From UBA6522 sp965204155 (GTDB taxonomy: Bacteria; Pseudomonadota; Gammaproteobacteria; Steroidobacterales; Rariloculaceae), in the NCBI GenBank assembly GCA_965204155.1, contig OZ241971.1, positions 496,001-560,000 on the forward strand: a stretch of 64,000 bases of DNA. The letters run 5' to 3'. Shown piece by piece: positions 8,748 to 18,114 of the stretch; the first letter of the stretch is position 1; each line of letters begins with the position of its first letter. The position numbers and the translations under genes were made by a program. The notes under the pieces are model-generated. The model had not been told where the DNA came from. It saw only the letters and a program-made list of their open reading frames with translations, and ran no database searches.

Positions 8748-9829
8748 GCCGTTATCCGAAGGTCACTGCCCACCTTGCGCACATCTTGATACTCAAGCCC
8801 AATGCGGCCTTCAAGGCTCGCCAGCGGTTCGATGGCGAACATGCCCCGGGCATCGGCGCCCAGCAACTGGGGCGCCAGGTAAATCACCAGTTCGTCGATC
8901 AGGCCGGCCTGGAGCAGCGCGCCGTTCAATCGCGCGCCCGCCTCCACCCATACCTCGTTGAACTGCAACTCGCCCAGCCGAGCCATGACCTGCGCCAGGT
9001 CGCAGTGCCGCTCACCCGGTACCTTCTCCACCCTGGCGCCTGCCCGCCCGAGCGCTACGGCCGATTCTGGCGCATCGCGGCAGCCGAATACCAGCACGGA
9101 CCCCGGTAACGCGAGAGTTCTTGCGGTTGGCGGCGTACGCAAACTCGAGTCCACGATGACACGCGCCGGTTGCACGATCGGCAGGTCCCCGGCCGAAAAG
9201 CGGGCATCCAGTCCCGGATCGTCCGCGAGCACAGTGCCGATTCCCGTGAGCACGGCGCTTGCGCGTGCCCGCCACCGGTGCACGTCGCGCCGGGCCGCCT
9301 CACCGGTAATCCACTGACTGTCGCCATTCGCCAGCGCGGTCCGTCCGTCCAGGCTCGCCGCGAGCTTGCTGCGGACCAGCGGCCTACCCCGGGTCATTCG
9401 CGACCTGAAACCGGGATTCAGTGCGGCGGCGGATGCCTCCAGCACGCCGACCGTGACCTCGATTCCGGCCTCGCGGAGACTCTGAGCGCCCGTCCCATCG
9501 ACTACGGGATTCGGGTCGGTGCCGGCACATACGACCCGGGCCACCCGCGCTTCGATCAACGCATCGGCACAGGGTCCCGTACGGCCGGTGTGGCTACAGG
9601 GTTCGAGCGTGACATAGGCAGTGGAGCCGGCGGCGTTTGACCCGGCGCCGGCAATGGCCATTCGTTCGGCGTGGGGACCTCCGGCACGCTCGTGCCAGCC
9701 TTCCCCGACAATCCGTCCCGCCTTGACCAGCACGCAGCCGACGCGAGGATTCGGATCCGCGCTGAACAATCCCCGCCGCGCCAGTTGCACGGCGCGGGCC
9801 ATGTACTCCTGGTCGGACGGTCCGGTCAC
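8729..9829 (-). CDS. ribD: Bifunctional riboflavin deaminase/reductase RibD
   Basis: The N-terminal deaminase (about residues 1-145) has the zinc site HAERMAI and PCSHTGRTGPC. The C-terminal reductase (about 150-366) has RSKLAASLDGRTA, DDP and the NEVWVEAGARLNGALL segment. Together they convert the GTP cyclohydrolase II product to the ribitylamino-pyrimidine phosphate. The GTG at 9829 is chosen because it overlaps the nrdR stop as GTGA and gives 366 residues, matching the E. coli enzyme; the longer open frame upstream runs through nrdR in another frame. Confidence 0.96.
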   Translation of the reverse strand: MTGPSDQEYMARAVQLARRGLFSADPNPRVGCVLVKAGRIVGEGWHERAGGPHAERMAIAGAGSNAAGSTAYVTLEPCSHTGRTGPCADALIEARVARVVCAGTDPNPVVDGTGAQSLREAGIEVTVGVLEASAAALNPGFRSRMTRGRPLVRSKLAASLDGRTALANGDSQWITGEAARRDVHRWRARASAVLTGIGTVLADDPGLDARFSAGDLPIVQPARVIVDSSLRTPPTARTLALPGSVLVFGCRDAPESAVALGRAGARVEKVPGERHCDLAQVMARLGELQFNEVWVEAGARLNGALLQAGLIDELVIYLAPQLLGADARGMFAIEPLASLEGRIGLEYQDVRKVGSDLRITACLAES

Positions 9830-10329
9830 TGGTCGTCGTCCGGCAGGAGCGACATCTGCTCCCGGTCGATCAGCAGCGGCAGCGACTGCAAACGCTCGAC
9901 TTCCTCGCGGAAATCGGCAATGTCCTGAAAGCTGCGGTAGACCGATGCATAGCGAACGTAGGCGACCTCGTCGAGGCCGCGCAGTTCCTCCATCACCATG
10001 TCGCCGATGACCCGGCCGCTGACTTCCCGCTCGCCGATGGTCTGCAGGCGATGCAGCAGGCGTTCGATGCTCTCTTCCACGGCTTCGCTCTCGATGGGGC
10101 GTTTTTCCAGTGCCCGGGCGATCCCGTTGCGGAGCTTGGATTCGTCGAAGGGCTCGCGCCGGCCATCGCGCTTGACGACGCGGGGCATCACCAACACTGC
10201 AGACTCGAACGTCGTGTAGCGCTCCCCGCACTTGCGGCACTCCCGGCGGCGGCGCACCTGACGGCCCTCAGCGGCCAGCCGGGAATCGATGACCTTGGTA
10301 TCCTCGTGATTGCAGAATGGACAATGCAC
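9826..10329 (-). CDS. nrdR: Transcriptional repressor NrdR
   Basis: Nucleotide-sensing repressor of ribonucleotide reductase genes. It is 167 residues. The N-terminal zinc ribbon has CPFC and CRKC pairs, and a following ATP-cone domain (about residues 48-138) reads VVKRDGRREPFDESKLRNGIARALEKRP. The position between glyA and ribD is typical for gammaproteobacteria. No NrdR box was looked for elsewhere, since no nrd gene is in the window. Confidence 0.96.
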   Translation of the reverse strand: MHCPFCNHEDTKVIDSRLAAEGRQVRRRRECRKCGERYTTFESAVLVMPRVVKRDGRREPFDESKLRNGIARALEKRPIESEAVEESIERLLHRLQTIGEREVSGRVIGDMVMEELRGLDEVAYVRYASVYRSFQDIADFREEVERLQSLPLLIDREQMSLLPDDDQ

Positions 10330-10347
10330 TATCGCGCAGGCTCCCCT

Positions 10348-11625
10348 TCAAACCGCCCCCTCCCGATAGACGGGGAAACGGCGCGTCAGTTCAAGAACTT
10401 CTTCGCGCACCCGTTGCACGACGGCCTCCCTGGCCTGCTCATCGTGCACCACATCCAGGATATCGGCAATCCAGTGGCCGAGTTGCGCCGCATGCTCTTC
10501 CATCAGGCCGCGCGTGGTAATTGCCGGCGTACCGATCCTGAGCCCGCTGGTGACCCGCGGCGGCCGGGGGTCGTTGGGTACCGCGTTCCGGTTCACCGTG
10601 ATGTTGGCCTGGCTCAGGGCATCTTCGGCGGCCTTGCCCGTGATATCGTGGCTGATGAGGTCGACCAGCATCAGGTGGTTGTCGGTGCCCCCGGAGACGA
10701 TCTTGTAGCCGCGCTCCATCAACGTACCCGCCATGCGGCGGGCATTTGCCAGAACCTGCAACTGGTACGCCCTGAACTCAGGTTGCGCGGCCTCGGCGAG
10801 AGCCACCGCCTTGGCGGCGATCACGTGCATCAGCGGCCCGCCCTGGGTGCAGGGAAAGACGTTGAAGTTGATCTTCTTGGTGAGTTCGGGGTTCTCGCGC
10901 GCGAGAATCAAGCCGCCCCGCGGGCCACGCAGGGTCTTGTGCGTCGTGGTGGTGGTCACGTCGGCGATGGGCGTCGGATTCGGGTAAATGCCCGCGGCGA
11001 TGAGTCCGGCCACATGCGCCATGTCGACCAACAGCCAGGCCCCGACCTCGTCGGCGATGTCGCGAAATCGCTGCCAGTCAACGACCCGCGAATAGGCGGA
11101 GAACCCGGCGACGATGACCCTCGGCCGGTGCTCGCGGGCGAGCCGGCCGACCTGGTCGTAGTCGATTTCCCCGCTCGCGGGATCGACGCCGTACTGGACG
11201 GCCTGGAAAAACCTTCCGGAGAAACTCACTTTCGCCCCGTGCGTCAGATGGCCGCCGTGGGGCAGGCTCATGCCGAGCAAGGTGTCGCCGGGATTCATCA
11301 TCGCCAGGTAGGCCGCCACATTGGCCTGGGACCCGGAATGGGGCTGCACGTTGGCGAAGTCGGCGCCGAACAGCGACTTCGCCCGCTCGATCGCCAGGCT
11401 CTCCGCGACATCGACAAACTCGCAGCCGCCATAATAGCGGCGACCCGGGTAGCCTTCGGCGTACTTGTTGGTCAGCACCGAGCCCTGTGCCGCCAGCACA
11501 CGGGGGCTCGCGAAATTCTCCGAGCCGATCAGTTCGATGTGTTCTTCCTGGCGCCGGAGTTCGCCCTGAAGGGCCTCGGAGAGTTCCTCATCGAAGCCGT
11601 GAATCGTCTCGGTTTCATCGAACAT
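10348..11625 (-). CDS. glyA: Serine hydroxymethyltransferase
   Basis: Pyridoxal-phosphate enzyme that interconverts serine and glycine and loads one-carbon units on tetrahydrofolate. It is 425 residues. Seen are IELIGSENFAS, the NKYAEGYPGRRYYGGCEFVD segment, VQPHSGSQAN, and the cofactor lysine in DVTTTTTHKTLRGPRGG. First gene of the nine-gene minus-strand block ending at pgpA. A TTACAAT-like -10 element lies about 45 bases upstream (complement of 11667-11672) without a convincing -35. Confidence 0.97.
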   Translation of the reverse strand: MFDETETIHGFDEELSEALQGELRRQEEHIELIGSENFASPRVLAAQGSVLTNKYAEGYPGRRYYGGCEFVDVAESLAIERAKSLFGADFANVQPHSGSQANVAAYLAMMNPGDTLLGMSLPHGGHLTHGAKVSFSGRFFQAVQYGVDPASGEIDYDQVGRLAREHRPRVIVAGFSAYSRVVDWQRFRDIADEVGAWLLVDMAHVAGLIAAGIYPNPTPIADVTTTTTHKTLRGPRGGLILARENPELTKKINFNVFPCTQGGPLMHVIAAKAVALAEAAQPEFRAYQLQVLANARRMAGTLMERGYKIVSGGTDNHLMLVDLISHDITGKAAEDALSQANITVNRNAVPNDPRPPRVTSGLRIGTPAITTRGLMEEHAAQLGHWIADILDVVHDEQAREAVVQRVREEVLELTRRFPVYREGAV

Positions 11626-11784
11626 GATCTGCGTCCATCAAGGGTCCAAATGCTGGGGGCGTGCGCATTGTAACGCCAATGGCGGGCGTTTCTCGCAGCG
11701 ATTCATGCCTCGGGAGACCTGCCCGGCCGGTTCTCGGGAATCATGCGGGCCGTTTCGTGAGTCAGCGATGACGCCCATTCGCGA

Positions 11785-12753
11785 TTACAGAAGTTCCTGC
11801 GCCGACCCGGGATCGGCGAATCCTTCCACCAGCCGCGTCCAGGCTCGTGCAAGATTGTCGCGGTTGTAGCCGCCGGCGCCCATACCGAGGATGCGACCGC
11901 CGCAGTAGCGGTCCGCGTACTCCCGCAGTCGCGCGGCGGCGTGGCCGTGGGCGTTCTCGCTGTACTGCAGGTGGGTGATCGGATCCCCGGCCAGGGAGTC
12001 CGCGCCGCCGACCAGCAGCAGCAACTGCGGTTCCGCGTTTTCGATGTAGGCCTCGACTTCTCTCCAGGCCTCAAGGAACGCGTCGTCGCCCGAACCCGGC
12101 GGCATGGGAATGTTCAACTTGGTGCCCTCGGCCGGCCCGCGGCCCGTCTCGCTGCGGGCGCCGGTTCCGGGGTAGAGGAACCGGCCGTCCTCGTGAATAT
12201 CGGCGAACAGGGCTCTGGGCTCGGTCTCGAATCCGTAGAACACGCCGTCGCCGTGGTGGGCGTCGATGTCCACGTAGGCAACACGGTCAAGGCCGTAAAC
12301 GTGCATCGCCGTCTCGATGGCGACGCCGGCGTCGTTGAAGACGCAGAAGCCGGCGGCCCGGTCCCGTGCGGCATGGTGAAGTCCGCCGATGGGGATAAAG
12401 GCTCGAGTGATGTCTCCCTCCATGATCGCCGTCAATGCCTCGAGCGTTCCGCCGACGGTGTGCGCTGCGGCCTCATAGATCCCCGGGTACGCGGGAGTAT
12501 CGCCGGCGTCCAGATAGCCATAGCCCAGTTCCGATAACTCCCGGACCCGGTCCACGTAGGCCGCGGTGTGGAAACGCTCGATCTCATCCCGGGTCGCCAG
12601 CCGGGACGGGCGCTGAACCGTTTGCGCCGCATACGGCGAACGCGCCAGTTCCGCCATGAACACGTCGTGCCGGTCCGGGCCGAAGGGATGTCCTCCGGGG
12701 AAGCCGTACTTCGCCAGTTCCCTGTCGCTGATGACGATAACCTGATCCGCCAT
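11785..12753 (-). CDS. Histone deacetylase / AcuC family zinc hydrolase
   Basis: Arginase/deacetylase-fold enzyme of the HDAC superfamily, probably removing an acetyl group from a protein, polyamine or small molecule; the substrate is not evident. It is 322 residues from an ATG at 12753 with GGAGG-type ribosome site. The active-site histidines sit in GGLHHAARDRAAGF, the zinc ligands in YVDIDAHHGDGV and in VGGADSLAGDP, and a GMGAGGYN loop is near the C-terminus. The N-terminus (IVISDRELAKYGFPGGHPFGPDRHD) resembles AcuC. It lies on the same strand as glyA but is separated from it by about 160 bases. Confidence 0.88.
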   Translation of the reverse strand: MADQVIVISDRELAKYGFPGGHPFGPDRHDVFMAELARSPYAAQTVQRPSRLATRDEIERFHTAAYVDRVRELSELGYGYLDAGDTPAYPGIYEAAAHTVGGTLEALTAIMEGDITRAFIPIGGLHHAARDRAAGFCVFNDAGVAIETAMHVYGLDRVAYVDIDAHHGDGVFYGFETEPRALFADIHEDGRFLYPGTGARSETGRGPAEGTKLNIPMPPGSGDDAFLEAWREVEAYIENAEPQLLLLVGGADSLAGDPITHLQYSENAHGHAAARLREYADRYCGGRILGMGAGGYNRDNLARAWTRLVEGFADPGSAQELL

Positions 12754-12875
12754 GATTACTCCAACCTCCGCCGGCAGCCCGCGACTAACGCCCCGCCCCA
12801 TGGGGCGGAAGACCGTCTCGCCGAAGACGGCTGATCGGCGGACAAGGTGCACCGCAGGAATTTTGCCACGGGTTG

Positions 12876-15800
12876 TCAGGCGTCGCCTTCAACCCATCTC
12901 CTCGCGTTCACGAACAGTTGCTGCCATGGTGAGTCTTCGCCCCACCCGGGCGGATGCCATGAGAGCTGTACGGTGCGAAATACGCGTTCCGGATGGGGCA
13001 TCATGATCGTCACGCGGCCGTCCCGGTTGGTGAGTCCCGCGATGCCCCGGGGCGAGCCGTTGGGATTCGCCGGATACTGCCGCGCCGGTTCGCCGCGGTT
13101 GTCCACGTAGCGTACGCAGGCGGAATCGCGCTCGCACGCGGCCTGCGCTTCGTCCGACGCGAACTGCGCCCGGCCTTCGCCGTGGGACGTGACGATCGGA
13201 ATTCGCGAACCCTCCATGCCCGCCAACAACAGCGACGGACTCGACTCGATCCGCACCAGCGACAACCGGGCTTCGAACTGATCCGAGCGGTTGCGAACGA
13301 ACCGCGGCCAGTGATCGACACCCGGCAGCAGGGACTGCAGCGCCGACAGCATCTGACAACCGTTGCAGACGCCGAAGACGAAGACATCATCGCGGCGGAA
13401 GAACGTCTCGAAGGTCTCCCGGACCGAATCGTTGTAGAGGATCGACTTGGCCCAACCCTCGCCCGCGCCGAGCACGTCCCCATAGCAGAAACCGCCGGGC
13501 ACGGCCATGCCCCGGAATTCGTCCAGACCGACGCGGCCCGAAAAAAGGTCGGTCATGTGCACGTCGTAGCTGTCGAAGCCGGCGCGGTGGAAGGCCGCGG
13601 CCATTTCCCGCTGGCTGTTCACCCCCTGCTCGCGGAGGATGGCCACCCTGGGACGCCAGCTACCGGATCGCCGGTTGCCGGGACGCTGCTCCTTGCGGTC
13701 CACGAGCGGGAAGGTGAGAACTGCATTGAGGCCCGGATCGTCCTCGTCGTCAAGGGCGTCGTAGGCTTCCTGAGCGCATTCGGGGTTGTCGCGCAGCCGC
13801 TGCATGCGGTAGGTCATTTCCGACCAGCGCCGGTGCAGTGCGGTCCGTGCCGAGCGGTACAGGGTTTCCGCGCCCTGCGCCACCACGATATCGCTGTGCC
13901 CGGCAACACGAGCGACCACGGCGGCGGTCTCGAGACCGTGATCGGCGAGTTGGGCCTGCACGCGAGCCAGGTCACTGCGCCTGATCTGAATGACGACGCC
14001 GGGTTCCTCATTGAACAGGTATCCGAGCGCATCGGCGTCCGCCGGCAGCTCGATTTCCAGCCCGGCCCGGCCCGCAAAGGCCATTTCCGCGAGCGTGGCG
14101 AACAACCCCCCATCGGAGCGGTCATGGTAAGCCAGCAGCAGGCCGCGCCGGCGCAGCGCGCGCTGGGCCTCGAAAATCCCGGTCAGCCGCTTCGGCTCGT
14201 CCAGATCGGCCGCCGGACCTCCGAATCGCCCGAAACTCATGGCGAGCGCCGACCCGCCCAGCCGCTGCCGGCCGCCGGAGAGATCGATCAGCAGCAGCAG
14301 GCTGTCAGCCTCAGTGGTATCCAGTTGGGGGGTCAGCGTTCGCCGCACATCCGTCACCGGCGCAAACGCCGATACGATAAGGGATACGGGGGCGGTGACT
14401 GCCCGATCCTCGCCGGCAGCGTGCCACTCCGTGCGCATGGACAGCGAATCCTTGCCCACCGGTACGGCGATACCCAACTCCGGGCACAGTTCCTCTCCCA
14501 CGGCCCTGACCATCTCGAACAGCGTGTAGTCATCGTCGCCGTGCCCGGCCGCGGCCATCCAGTTCGCCGAAAGCCGCACGTCCGCCAGGCGCTCCACATC
14601 GGCCGAGGCGATATTGGTGACCGCCTCGGCGATCGCCAGCCGCGCCGAGGCCGGGCCGTCGTAGATGGCCACCGGGGTCCGCTCGCCCATGGCCATGGCC
14701 TCGCCGGTATAGCCCCAGTAACCGGACGTGGTCACCGCCGCATCCGCCACCGGAACCTGCCACGGTCCGACCATCTGGTCCCGGGAGATCTTTCCGCCCA
14801 CGGTCCGGTCGCCGATGTTGATCAGGAACGACTTGTCGGCCACCGCGGGAAAGGACAACACCCTGTCAACGGCTTCGCCAAGATCGATTCCGTCACGGTC
14901 CCAGGGTTCGGGCGCCGGGCGGGCGGGCGACGCCTCCCGGGTCATTTTCGGCGGTTTCCCGAACAGGACTTCCAGCGGCATGGCCACGGGTTCGTTGCCG
15001 AATTCCTCATCCACGACCCGCAGGTCGCGCTCCTGCGTCAACTCGCCGATCAACGCATAGGGACAGCGTTCCCGCTCGCAGATCCGCTCGAACGCCTCCA
15101 CCGCATCGGCGCGCAGCAGCATCACGTAGCGCTCCTGGGATTCGTTGCACCACAGTTCCATGGGGCTCATGCCCGGATCGTCGTTGGGAACGTCCCGCAG
15201 CCTGATCACGGCGCCGCACTCGCTCTGGTGGACGATCTCGGGGATGGCGTTGGAGAGACCCCCGGCACCGATGTCGTGTATGGAGAGGACCGGATTGTCC
15301 GGGCCCAGCGCCCAGCAGGCATCGATCACTTCCTGGGCACGCCGCTGCATTTCGGGATTGCCGCGCTGCACGGAGGCGAAGTCCAGATCCTCCTTGCCGG
15401 CGCCGCTGCCCAGCGAGGAAGCGGCGCCGCCGCCGAGCCCGATCAGCATGGAAGGACCGCCGAGCACCACGACCCGGGATCCCGGCGGCGCCACCAGCTT
15501 CTCGACCTGGGAATCGCGGATGTTGCCCAGCCCCCCGGCAATCATGATGGGCTTGTGATAACCCCGCCAGGTGCCTCCGGCGTCCAGCAGGCAGGTCCGG
15601 AAATAGCCCGCGATGTTGGGACGGCCGAACTCGTTGTTGAACTGGGCGCCGCCGATGGGCCCTTCCAGCATGATCTCCAGCGGCGACGCGATGCGGCCGG
15701 GGCGGCCCGGCTGATCCTGCTCCCAGGGGCGGGCCCAGCCGGGGATGTCCAGGTGGGATACGGTAAATCCGGTCAGGCCGACTTTCGGCGCCGCACCCCT

Positions 15801-16781
15801 GCCGGTGGCGCCTTCGTCGCGAATTTCTCCGCCCGATCCGGTAGCCGCGCCGGGAAAGGGCGAAATCGCGGTGGGGTGATTATGGGTCTCGACCTTCATG
15901 ACCAGGTGCGCGGGCTCGACCACCTGCCGGTAGTGGCCGGAGTCGTCACCGGGGATCCACCAAGCGGCAGTGGGCCCCTCCACCACCGCTGCGTTGTCCG
16001 CGTAGGCGGACAGCACGCCGTCAGGCGCATTGGCGTGGGTATTCCTGATCATCGCAAACAGCGATTTCGGCGCCGGCTGCCCGTCGATGAGCCAGTCGGC
16101 GTTGAACACCTTGTGCCGGCAGTGCTCGGAATTCGCCTGCGCGAACATCATCAGTTCCACGTCCGTTGGGTTGCGGCCCATGGCAGTGAACTGCTCCGCG
16201 AGATAGACGATCTCGCCATCGGACAAGGCCATCCCCAGCTCCTGGTTGCAGCGCACAAGCGCCTGCGGACCCTCGCCCAGCACGTCGACCGTGGTCAGCG
16301 GTTTCGGGCTGCTCCGGGCGAACAGCGAGGCCTCGCCGGTCGAGTCGGTCACCACGGATTCGGTCATCCGGTCATGGAGTAGCGGTAGCAGCCGCTCGGT
16401 TTCCGCGGCGCTCAATTGCCTGCTCAACCGCAACCGGTAGGCTCGCCCCCGTTCCAGCCGTTGCAGCGGCAAGCCGCAAATCCTGGCGATTTCCGTGGCC
16501 TTGGAGGCCCACGGCGAAATGGTGCCGATCCGCGGAATCACCACCAGCTCGAAGTCGCCCGCAGGCGGCTCGGCCGGCAGGCCGTAGGTGAGCAGCGCGT
16601 CCAGCACGTCCCGCTCCTGTTCCGTCAGCGGGCGTGAACTGAGGGCGAAATGGAGGAAGCTGACGGTGACGCCCGCCACGGCATCCGCGCGAGACTGCAG
16701 TTGCCCCTGCAGCTTGTCGAGCCGGAATGCCGTTTCTGCAGCCGGCCCGGGCAATCGCAAAATCGCCTGCGAATCAGTCAA
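12876..16781 (-). CDS. purL: Phosphoribosylformylglycinamidine synthase
   Basis: Large single-chain FGAM synthase of purine synthesis, using glutamine and ATP to convert FGAR to FGAM. It is 1301 residues, the usual size in gammaproteobacteria. An N-terminal PurS-like part precedes the synthetase domains (MFAQANSEHCRHKVFNADW, KVETHNHPTAISPFPGAATGSGGEIRDEG, QFNNEFGRP, SIHDIGAGGLSNA). The C-terminal class I glutaminase domain has its Cys nucleophile in FGVCNGCQMLS and His/Glu in MPHPERVFR. The 5' end overlaps the stop of the next upstream gene by 8 bases. Confidence 0.98.
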   Translation of the reverse strand: MTDSQAILRLPGPAAETAFRLDKLQGQLQSRADAVAGVTVSFLHFALSSRPLTEQERDVLDALLTYGLPAEPPAGDFELVVIPRIGTISPWASKATEIARICGLPLQRLERGRAYRLRLSRQLSAAETERLLPLLHDRMTESVVTDSTGEASLFARSSPKPLTTVDVLGEGPQALVRCNQELGMALSDGEIVYLAEQFTAMGRNPTDVELMMFAQANSEHCRHKVFNADWLIDGQPAPKSLFAMIRNTHANAPDGVLSAYADNAAVVEGPTAAWWIPGDDSGHYRQVVEPAHLVMKVETHNHPTAISPFPGAATGSGGEIRDEGATGRGAAPKVGLTGFTVSHLDIPGWARPWEQDQPGRPGRIASPLEIMLEGPIGGAQFNNEFGRPNIAGYFRTCLLDAGGTWRGYHKPIMIAGGLGNIRDSQVEKLVAPPGSRVVVLGGPSMLIGLGGGAASSLGSGAGKEDLDFASVQRGNPEMQRRAQEVIDACWALGPDNPVLSIHDIGAGGLSNAIPEIVHQSECGAVIRLRDVPNDDPGMSPMELWCNESQERYVMLLRADAVEAFERICERERCPYALIGELTQERDLRVVDEEFGNEPVAMPLEVLFGKPPKMTREASPARPAPEPWDRDGIDLGEAVDRVLSFPAVADKSFLINIGDRTVGGKISRDQMVGPWQVPVADAAVTTSGYWGYTGEAMAMGERTPVAIYDGPASARLAIAEAVTNIASADVERLADVRLSANWMAAAGHGDDDYTLFEMVRAVGEELCPELGIAVPVGKDSLSMRTEWHAAGEDRAVTAPVSLIVSAFAPVTDVRRTLTPQLDTTEADSLLLLIDLSGGRQRLGGSALAMSFGRFGGPAADLDEPKRLTGIFEAQRALRRRGLLLAYHDRSDGGLFATLAEMAFAGRAGLEIELPADADALGYLFNEEPGVVIQIRRSDLARVQAQLADHGLETAAVVARVAGHSDIVVAQGAETLYRSARTALHRRWSEMTYRMQRLRDNPECAQEAYDALDDEDDPGLNAVLTFPLVDRKEQRPGNRRSGSWRPRVAILREQGVNSQREMAAAFHRAGFDSYDVHMTDLFSGRVGLDEFRGMAVPGGFCYGDVLGAGEGWAKSILYNDSVRETFETFFRRDDVFVFGVCNGCQMLSALQSLLPGVDHWPRFVRNRSDQFEARLSLVRIESSPSLLLAGMEGSRIPIVTSHGEGRAQFASDEAQAACERDSACVRYVDNRGEPARQYPANPNGSPRGIAGLTNRDGRVTIMMPHPERVFRTVQLSWHPPGWGEDSPWQQLFVNARRWVEGDA

Positions 16782-17538
16782 TTGGGATCCATCCGATGGG
16801 CTGATCCTGGGCCGCGATGTGCAGCGGATACTCGCGGGGCAGGCTCCGGGCCACGGATTCCCGCACCAGTTCCGGGGAATTGTTCTTGCCGCTGAGATGC
16901 AGTGCGGCGATCCACTGCAGGCCCGGATGTTCGACGTCGGCCATCAGTTGTGCCGCCTGATCATTGCTCAGGTGCCCCAGCGACGAGGCAATGCGGTCCT
17001 TGACATGGGCCGGATAGGGTCCCCGCCGCAGCGAGTCCAAGTCGTGATTGAACTCCACCGCGATCGCGTCGCAGCCCTGCAATCGCTTGCGAATGTGCGG
17101 CGTGATGTAACCGGTGTCGGTCAGAACGCCCAGCTTTCTTCCGGCCGCTTCAAATGAAAATTGCGCCGGCTCGCGGGCATCGTGGGGCACGGGGAAGGGT
17201 TGGACCCGAATCGAGCCGATCTCCACGGCTTCATCGCTGCGCAGTCGATTTATGTGCGCGAGCCTGCTGACCGCGGGGCTCATCGCCGTTCCGGGCGTCA
17301 TCCACACGGGGACGTCGTGGCGTGTAGCCAGTGTCGCGACACCCTGTATGTGGTCGGAGTGCTCATGGGTCACGAGCAGAGCCGACACGTCGGCAGGGCC
17401 GCAATCCAGCATGGCCATCCTGGTTTCCGCCGCCCTGAGGCTCAGACCGCAGTCCACCATGAGCAGCGTCGAGCCGAAGTTGACGAGAATGGCGTTGCCC
17501 CGGCTACCGCTGCCCAGGGAGGCGAATCGCATCGTCAC
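16774..17538 (-). CDS. Metallo-beta-lactamase-fold hydrolase, YycJ/WalJ-like
   Basis: It is 254 residues with a metallo-beta-lactamase fold. It begins RFASLGSGSRGNAILV, as in the YycJ/WalJ branch of DNA-processing or nucleotide-acting MBL proteins. The zinc motif HEHSDH is near residue 60, VPHDA near 117, an acidic DTGYIT near 144, and LHLSGKNNSPE near the end. The start is GTG at 17538 or the in-frame ATG two codons on. It overlaps purL by 8 bases, suggesting co-transcription. The exact substrate is unknown; an exonuclease role is an inference from the family. Confidence 0.85.
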   Translation of the reverse strand: MTMRFASLGSGSRGNAILVNFGSTLLMVDCGLSLRAAETRMAMLDCGPADVSALLVTHEHSDHIQGVATLATRHDVPVWMTPGTAMSPAVSRLAHINRLRSDEAVEIGSIRVQPFPVPHDAREPAQFSFEAAGRKLGVLTDTGYITPHIRKRLQGCDAIAVEFNHDLDSLRRGPYPAHVKDRIASSLGHLSNDQAAQLMADVEHPGLQWIAALHLSGKNNSPELVRESVARSLPREYPLHIAAQDQPIGWIPID

Positions 17539-17561
17539 CGGCCAGCGCCCGTAACCATCAG

Positions 17562-17915
17562 CTAGCCATCCCCCGATCCTCCCTGACCGCCTTCGCCTTT
17601 CGGCGCGTAGTACGGCATGGGGAACTGAGCGACGTTGCTGCCTTCGGCGTCCGTGATCTTGCTCACGCCCTGCTTGTCCACCTCGTCGACGCGCAACACC
17701 GAGTGCATCGGTAGATAGGTACGCGCTACGCCTTCGAACTCGTCCTTGATACGCTCCTCGGAGGGGTCGACCACCACGCCCGAGCGAGTATCGAAGACCA
17801 GTTTCTCCACCTCCACGAAGCCGAACAGCCCACCGTGACTGACATTGCGGGCGTAGATCTCGTAGACCTTCCCCTGATTCATGAAGATGACCTTGTAGAT
17901 CGGTTTGGCAGCCAT
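17562..17915 (-). CDS. DUF1820 family protein
   Basis: A 117-residue soluble protein resembling the DUF1820 family (PIYKVIFMNQGKVYEIYARNVSHGGLFGFVEVEKLVF, PSEERIKDEFEGV, HSVLRVDEVDKQG). The family has no established function and is common in gammaproteobacteria. The ATG at 17915 is chosen because the family begins at this point; a longer frame exists upstream. The last 15 residues are Gly-rich (GEGGQGGSGDG). It probably leads the MBL-purL transcript, being 23 bases upstream of the MBL gene. Confidence 0.85.
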   Translation of the reverse strand: MAAKPIYKVIFMNQGKVYEIYARNVSHGGLFGFVEVEKLVFDTRSGVVVDPSEERIKDEFEGVARTYLPMHSVLRVDEVDKQGVSKITDAEGSNVAQFPMPYYAPKGEGGQGGSGDG

Positions 17916-18114
17916 GAATCGGTGTCGGGGAAGCGCGTCTCTCAGGGTCGAAAGCGGGTGTGAGCTTAGCACAAGTTCAGGGCAGGTTTATGCCATTCGA
18001 GATCGCGTTGACGGGCACCGGACTGCGACGGTCGCCGGCAGCCCTGGAACCGTCGCCGGTAACCCCGCTAGCGTCGTAGATAATGGAATGAACCTGCTCC
18101 GCTCCTGTGGCGGA

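Noticed and set aside
6423..8789. Long plus-strand frame of 788 codons
   Set aside because: It lies antisense to ribH, the ribB-like gene and ribE, all of which have clear family motifs; the frame is a GC-rich shadow.
12993..16382. Very long plus-strand frame opposite purL
   Set aside because: PurL motifs on the minus strand are unambiguous; the antisense frame has no recognisable domain and biased composition.
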